From CBDBJQ01 sp965206405 (lineage in GTDB: Bacteria > Pseudomonadota > Alphaproteobacteria > UBA8366), in assembly GCA_965206405.1 (NCBI GenBank), contig CBDBJQ010000006.1:2418001-2482000 (forward strand): 64,000 bases of DNA, given 5' to 3'. The notes beneath the pieces were generated by a model that was not told the DNA's origin, did not search any database, and worked only from the letters and a program-made list of their open reading frames with translations. This document shows, piece after piece, positions 61,293-64,000 of the stretch. Positions within the stretch are counted from its first letter, which is position 1. The number at the start of each line of letters is the position of its first letter. The translations under genes and the position numbers were made by a program.

Positions 61293-61342
61293 AGGCACCG
61301 GCTCGCCGGATAGAGGCGCTGTCTACCGGATAACCCGGATAG

Positions 61343-61945
61343 TCAAGGATCGTCTGCCGGCGCCTCGAGCGAAAGATTGAGGCGCTGCACGCACAGGTTT
61401 CCATCCCGTTCCACGGTGAATAGCTGAGCACATCCGTCCCGAAGGGTCTCGGGCCAGGACGTCGTCTGGTCCCATCCGGTGGCCAGCGAATAGGTGGCAC
61501 GAATAACACCGCGGTGGCAGACCGCCACCATCGGCCTGTCAGCCTCCGCCAGCATGCCGAACAGCGACCGGAGGCGATCCTGAACCTCGCGCTGGCTCTC
61601 GCCGCCGGGCGCACGAAAATCCAGCCCTTCTGCCAGCCAGGCCTCGCGCAGATTACCGATCTCTACCCGCAATGCGTTGAGCGTCATGCCCTCCCAGACG
61701 CCCCAGTCCATTTCGCGCAACCGGTCATCGGTAGCAACCGACCCGGTGGCAAGGAGTTCCGCCGTCTCAACTGCCCGCCGCAATGGACTCGCGATCCACT
61801 GGAATCCCTCGAGTTCGGCACCCGGATGCCATTGCGATACCGCGGCCCGCCCCGCCACGCTCAACGGCATGTCGGTGCGGCTCTGAACACGGCCGGTCTC
61901 GTTCCATTCCGTGGGGCCATGACGAAGAAGGGCAATCAGGACCAT
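61343..61945 (-). CDS. Histidine phosphatase family protein
   Basis: 200-residue phosphoglycerate-mutase-like phosphatase. RHG in LIALLRHGPTEWNETGRVQSRTDMPLS, acid/base Glu in MDWGVWEGMTLNALRVE and the second His in VAVCHRGVIRATYSLATGWD. GGAGG lies 5 bases before the ATG. It is a paralogue of the protein at 34790-35422, with the same GGES-REVQ core. Its substrate is unknown. It is convergent with the ubiquinone hydroxylase gene. Confidence 0.88.
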   Translation of the reverse strand: MVLIALLRHGPTEWNETGRVQSRTDMPLSVAGRAAVSQWHPGAELEGFQWIASPLRRAVETAELLATGSVATDDRLREMDWGVWEGMTLNALRVEIGNLREAWLAEGLDFRAPGGESQREVQDRLRSLFGMLAEADRPMVAVCHRGVIRATYSLATGWDQTTSWPETLRDGCAQLFTVERDGNLCVQRLNLSLEAPADDP

Positions 61946-61981
61946 CGAACCTCCCCATCAATCAGCCGGCAACCAGCGGGC

Positions 61982-62026
61982 ATTGCGCTCCGCAATGGAC
62001 AATCCACTCCGCAGTGCACATTGTCC
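61982..62026. promoter_or_regulatory. Two inverted repeats in phosphatase / MFS divergent region
   Basis: ATTGCG-CTC-CGCAAT (61982-61996) is followed at once by GGACAAT (61997-62003) and ATTGTCC (62020-62026), both perfect. They lie in the 203-bp divergent gap and may be operators or a hairpin. No promoter boxes could be named with confidence. Confidence 0.4.
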
Positions 62027-62148
62027 GGTCCTGCTGTGGTACTGGCAATCCCATCTTGCCGTTCGCCGGCCGTAGGCTTGCGCAGGCCGGCGGCACGGCC
62101 CATCGTTGCCCCTGTCGTCCGGGCGTCTTCCCCGGAACGGGAACTTTC

Positions 62149-63510
62149 ATGAACGCATCGTCCACCGCACTTCCCCAGCCTTCTGCCGCTCCCGGTCGCA
62201 ACGCACTGGAGATGTTCCGCTCCGGTCGCTTCGTCCGGCTGTGGCTCGCCGGCTCGATCGGCAGCATGATGCGATGGTTCGAGACTCTCGCCATCGGAGT
62301 CTACGTCTACAACATCTCCGATTCGGCGTTCCTTGTCGCAATCTTCCTTCTGTTGCGCTGGATGCCCCTGGTCCTGTTCGGAATCGGAATGGGCGTCGCC
62401 GCCGACCGCATCAGCCGCCGGCTGATGATGGTTGTCGGTCTCTCCATCATGAGCGTGATCTCGGCCACGCTCGGCACGCTGGCCGCCAGCGGCGTGCTGG
62501 AGCTGTGGCATATCGCCGCCGCCGCCTTCTGCGGCGGCACCTATACGTCGAGCGACTATTCGACCCGCCGGGCGCTGATCGGGGAGGTCGCGGGTCCCCT
62601 GCGCATCGGCACCGCGATGGCTCTCGACGCCTGCACCAACAACGGTACTCGGATGTTCGGCCCGGCGATCGGTGGCCTGGTCCTGATGCTCGGCGGCATC
62701 GGCGGGGTGTTCATGCTCGGGGCCATAGTCTACGCCATCGCCGCTTTCATCATGTTCGGATTCCGCGAGAACCCCAAGCCGCCGCCGGGGCCGGCCACCA
62801 AGGTGCTCGCCAACATCGCCGAGGGCTTCCGCTATGTCGGTGGCCAGCCGATGATCATCACCGTTCTTTCGGTGACCGCCCTCGTTAACATGTTCGCTTT
62901 CCCCTTCGCTTCGGTGTTGCCGGTAATCGGGCGCGACACGCTGGAACTTAACCCCTTTCTTGTCGGCATACTGGCTGCCTGCGAAGGGATGGGAGCCTTC
63001 CTCGGCGCCGTGTGCATCGCCGCTACCGTAGGTCCCTCGCGCCACACGGCCGTGTTCCTCGGCGGCTCGGCCCTGTTCCTGACCGGAATCCTCATCTTCG
63101 CCCTCTCGCCATGGCTAGTTCTCTCCTTCGCAGCCCTGTTTTTCGCCGGCATCGGGGTATCGGGATTCTCGTCGATGCAGACCACGCTCCTGATCACCAA
63201 CACCGATCCGGCGGTGCGCGGCCGGATGCTCGGCTTACTTGCGGTCTGTATCGGCATGATGCCTTTCGGCATCCTCTATACCGGCATCCTGGCGGAGACG
63301 CTGAACGCGGCAGCCGGCCTCGCCCTGGTCGTTCTGCACGGGCTGACCGCTCTCGCCGTGGCGATCACCTATTGGTCGCGAAAGGTGTACCGGTCGGACA
63401 CGGCGGACGCGGCGGTCGGGATGGTCGGGTCGGTCGGGACGGATACCGTGACTAGAACGAGGGTCGGGGCGAGAGCCGGACCAGCTGACGCTGAACCGGG
63501 GCCGGCCTAG
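62149..63510 (+). CDS. MFS transporter
   Basis: 453 residues with about 12 membrane helices, of the group typified by enterobactin exporter EntS and related drug/metabolite exporters. FRSGRFVRLWLAGSIGSMMRWFETLAIGVYVY is the first helix. The loop 2-3 motif A is present as GMGVAADRISRRLMM. The last ~40 residues after the final helix are Gly/Val/Arg-rich and not conserved. ATG 62149 has GGGAAC upstream. Direction is probably export; substrate unknown. Confidence 0.88.
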   Translation: MNASSTALPQPSAAPGRNALEMFRSGRFVRLWLAGSIGSMMRWFETLAIGVYVYNISDSAFLVAIFLLLRWMPLVLFGIGMGVAADRISRRLMMVVGLSIMSVISATLGTLAASGVLELWHIAAAAFCGGTYTSSDYSTRRALIGEVAGPLRIGTAMALDACTNNGTRMFGPAIGGLVLMLGGIGGVFMLGAIVYAIAAFIMFGFRENPKPPPGPATKVLANIAEGFRYVGGQPMIITVLSVTALVNMFAFPFASVLPVIGRDTLELNPFLVGILAACEGMGAFLGAVCIAATVGPSRHTAVFLGGSALFLTGILIFALSPWLVLSFAALFFAGIGVSGFSSMQTTLLITNTDPAVRGRMLGLLAVCIGMMPFGILYTGILAETLNAAAGLALVVLHGLTALAVAITYWSRKVYRSDTADAAVGMVGSVGTDTVTRTRVGARAGPADAEPGPA

Positions 63511-64000
63511 GCGACCCGCAGCAGCTCACCCTGGCTGTCCGGATACTCCACACCACGCAAAGCGACGGCGGGCAGTGTGAGGCCGGGAATTCCGGCGCAG
63601 AGCCGGGCGAGAAAACCCCGGATCCACCGATCGACGGTCGGATCATGCTCGAGGAACCCGGCATAATGGGTTTCCTTCGGGCGCGCACCCGGACGCTTCA
63701 GACCCGCCGACCCACGCGACGACCAACGCTGTATGTTGGCTTCGAGAACCTCGGGATGGAACTGCACGCCATACGCCTTGTCACCATAGCGGAAGGCCTG
63801 GTTGGGGTAGATGTTGCCGGTCGCCAGCAATTCACCGCCGGCCGGGATTTCGAAGCCCTCGCGGTGCCACTGATAGAACATTTGCGGCGCGTCCAGGAAC
63901 TCCCGGCCCGCCTCGGTCGGAGTAACCCGGTAATATCCCACCTCTGCCATACCCTCGAGATGGCGCGCCACCCTGGCGCCAAGAGCCTTGGCCAGAATCT
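63507..64000 (-). CDS. Type 1 glutamine amidotransferase, C-terminal part (5' end outside window)
   Basis: The frame is open to the window edge. It begins ILAKALGARVARHLEG, which follows the nucleophile-elbow region of GMP-synthase-like amidotransferases (GICLGxQLLAxALG), so the catalytic Cys lies just outside. The catalytic His and Glu are in YGVQFHPEVLEANIQRW. MFYQWHREGFEIPAGGELLATG matches the 'HxD/E' substrate-side segment. About 164 residues are visible. The stop overlaps the MFS stop region by 4 bases on the opposite strand. Confidence 0.85.
   Translation of the reverse strand, partial: ILAKALGARVARHLEGMAEVGYYRVTPTEAGREFLDAPQMFYQWHREGFEIPAGGELLATGNIYPNQAFRYGDKAYGVQFHPEVLEANIQRWSSRGSAGLKRPGARPKETHYAGFLEHDPTVDRWIRGFLARLCAGIPGLTLPAVALRGVEYPDSQGELLRVA

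Noticed and set aside
61936..63045. 369-codon minus-strand frame opposite the MFS gene
   Set aside because: The MFS gene has clear membrane helices and motif A; the opposite frame is His/Asp/Glu-rich shadow sequence.

Overview
The window reads as a piece of a high-GC alphaproteobacterial chromosome. The evidence is the gene order tldD / ctaC-ctaD-ctaB-(small coxF-like)-ctaG-ctaE-(DUF983)-SURF1, followed by thrC and an M16 peptidase, and the order aminotransferase-ftsK-lolA. A Rhodospirillales-like member is my guess, not something the sequence proves. No rRNA, tRNA or CRISPR array was seen.

Layout. (1) 1-7.8 kb is a visibly lower-GC island: the 3' part of an IS5-like transposase, then a three-gene type III restriction-modification operon in which a DUF262/DUF1524-like putative nuclease sits between mod and res. 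It is followed by a possible small membrane protein and a decayed piece of a second, different res gene. (2) 7.9-14.1 kb: a phytanoyl-CoA dioxygenase-like oxygenase, a YqgE/AlgH protein and an RND efflux permease with its HlyD-type adaptor. (3) 14.2-27.5 kb is one long, tightly packed minus-strand block. It runs from cytochrome aa3 oxidase (ctaC, D, B, coxF-like, G, E, a broken DUF983 gene, SURF1) into M32 carboxypeptidase, threonine synthase, M16 protease, a Gfo/Idh/MocA oxidoreductase, a GNAT acetyltransferase and an M15-like peptidase, many joined by 4-bp ATGA overlaps. (4) 27.7-35.4 kb: tldD, gshA, rsmE, ubiA, a DUF2062 protein, pdxA fused in frame to the remnant of a solute-binding protein gene, and a histidine phosphatase. 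(5) 35.4-45 kb: three glycosyltransferases facing away from an odd 902-residue ABC-type protein with a degenerate nucleotide site, a cyclic-nucleotide-binding-domain protein, an O-methyltransferase and a class III aminotransferase. (6) 45-53.5 kb: a cytochrome b561 pseudogene cut by low-GC DNA, then xth, a FAH-family hydrolase, a flavin reductase, a C26 glutamine amidotransferase, lolA, ftsK and an aminotransferase. (7) 53.7-60 kb: glnK-amt with a near-consensus sigma-54 promoter, then a composite-transposon-like unit of two IS1380-family copies around a BrnT-like toxin-antitoxin pair. (8) 60-64 kb: a UbiH-type hydroxylase, a second histidine phosphatase, an MFS transporter and the 3' part of a glutamine amidotransferase.

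How the parts fit together. Housekeeping respiration (oxidase, quinone steps ubiA and ubiH-like), glutathione synthesis and nitrogen control (GlnK/Amt) form the core. The defence island, toxin-antitoxin pair and IS copies are accessory DNA. Two themes recur. One is gene decay: res remnant, DUF983, solute-binding protein, cytochrome b561 and both IS transposases. The other is an unusual density of short 8-16 bp tandem duplications at gene ends, linkers and ribosome-binding regions. The two observations I find most worth following are the mod-DUF262-res operon and the pseudo-ATPase ABC protein paired with a cyclic-nucleotide-binding protein.
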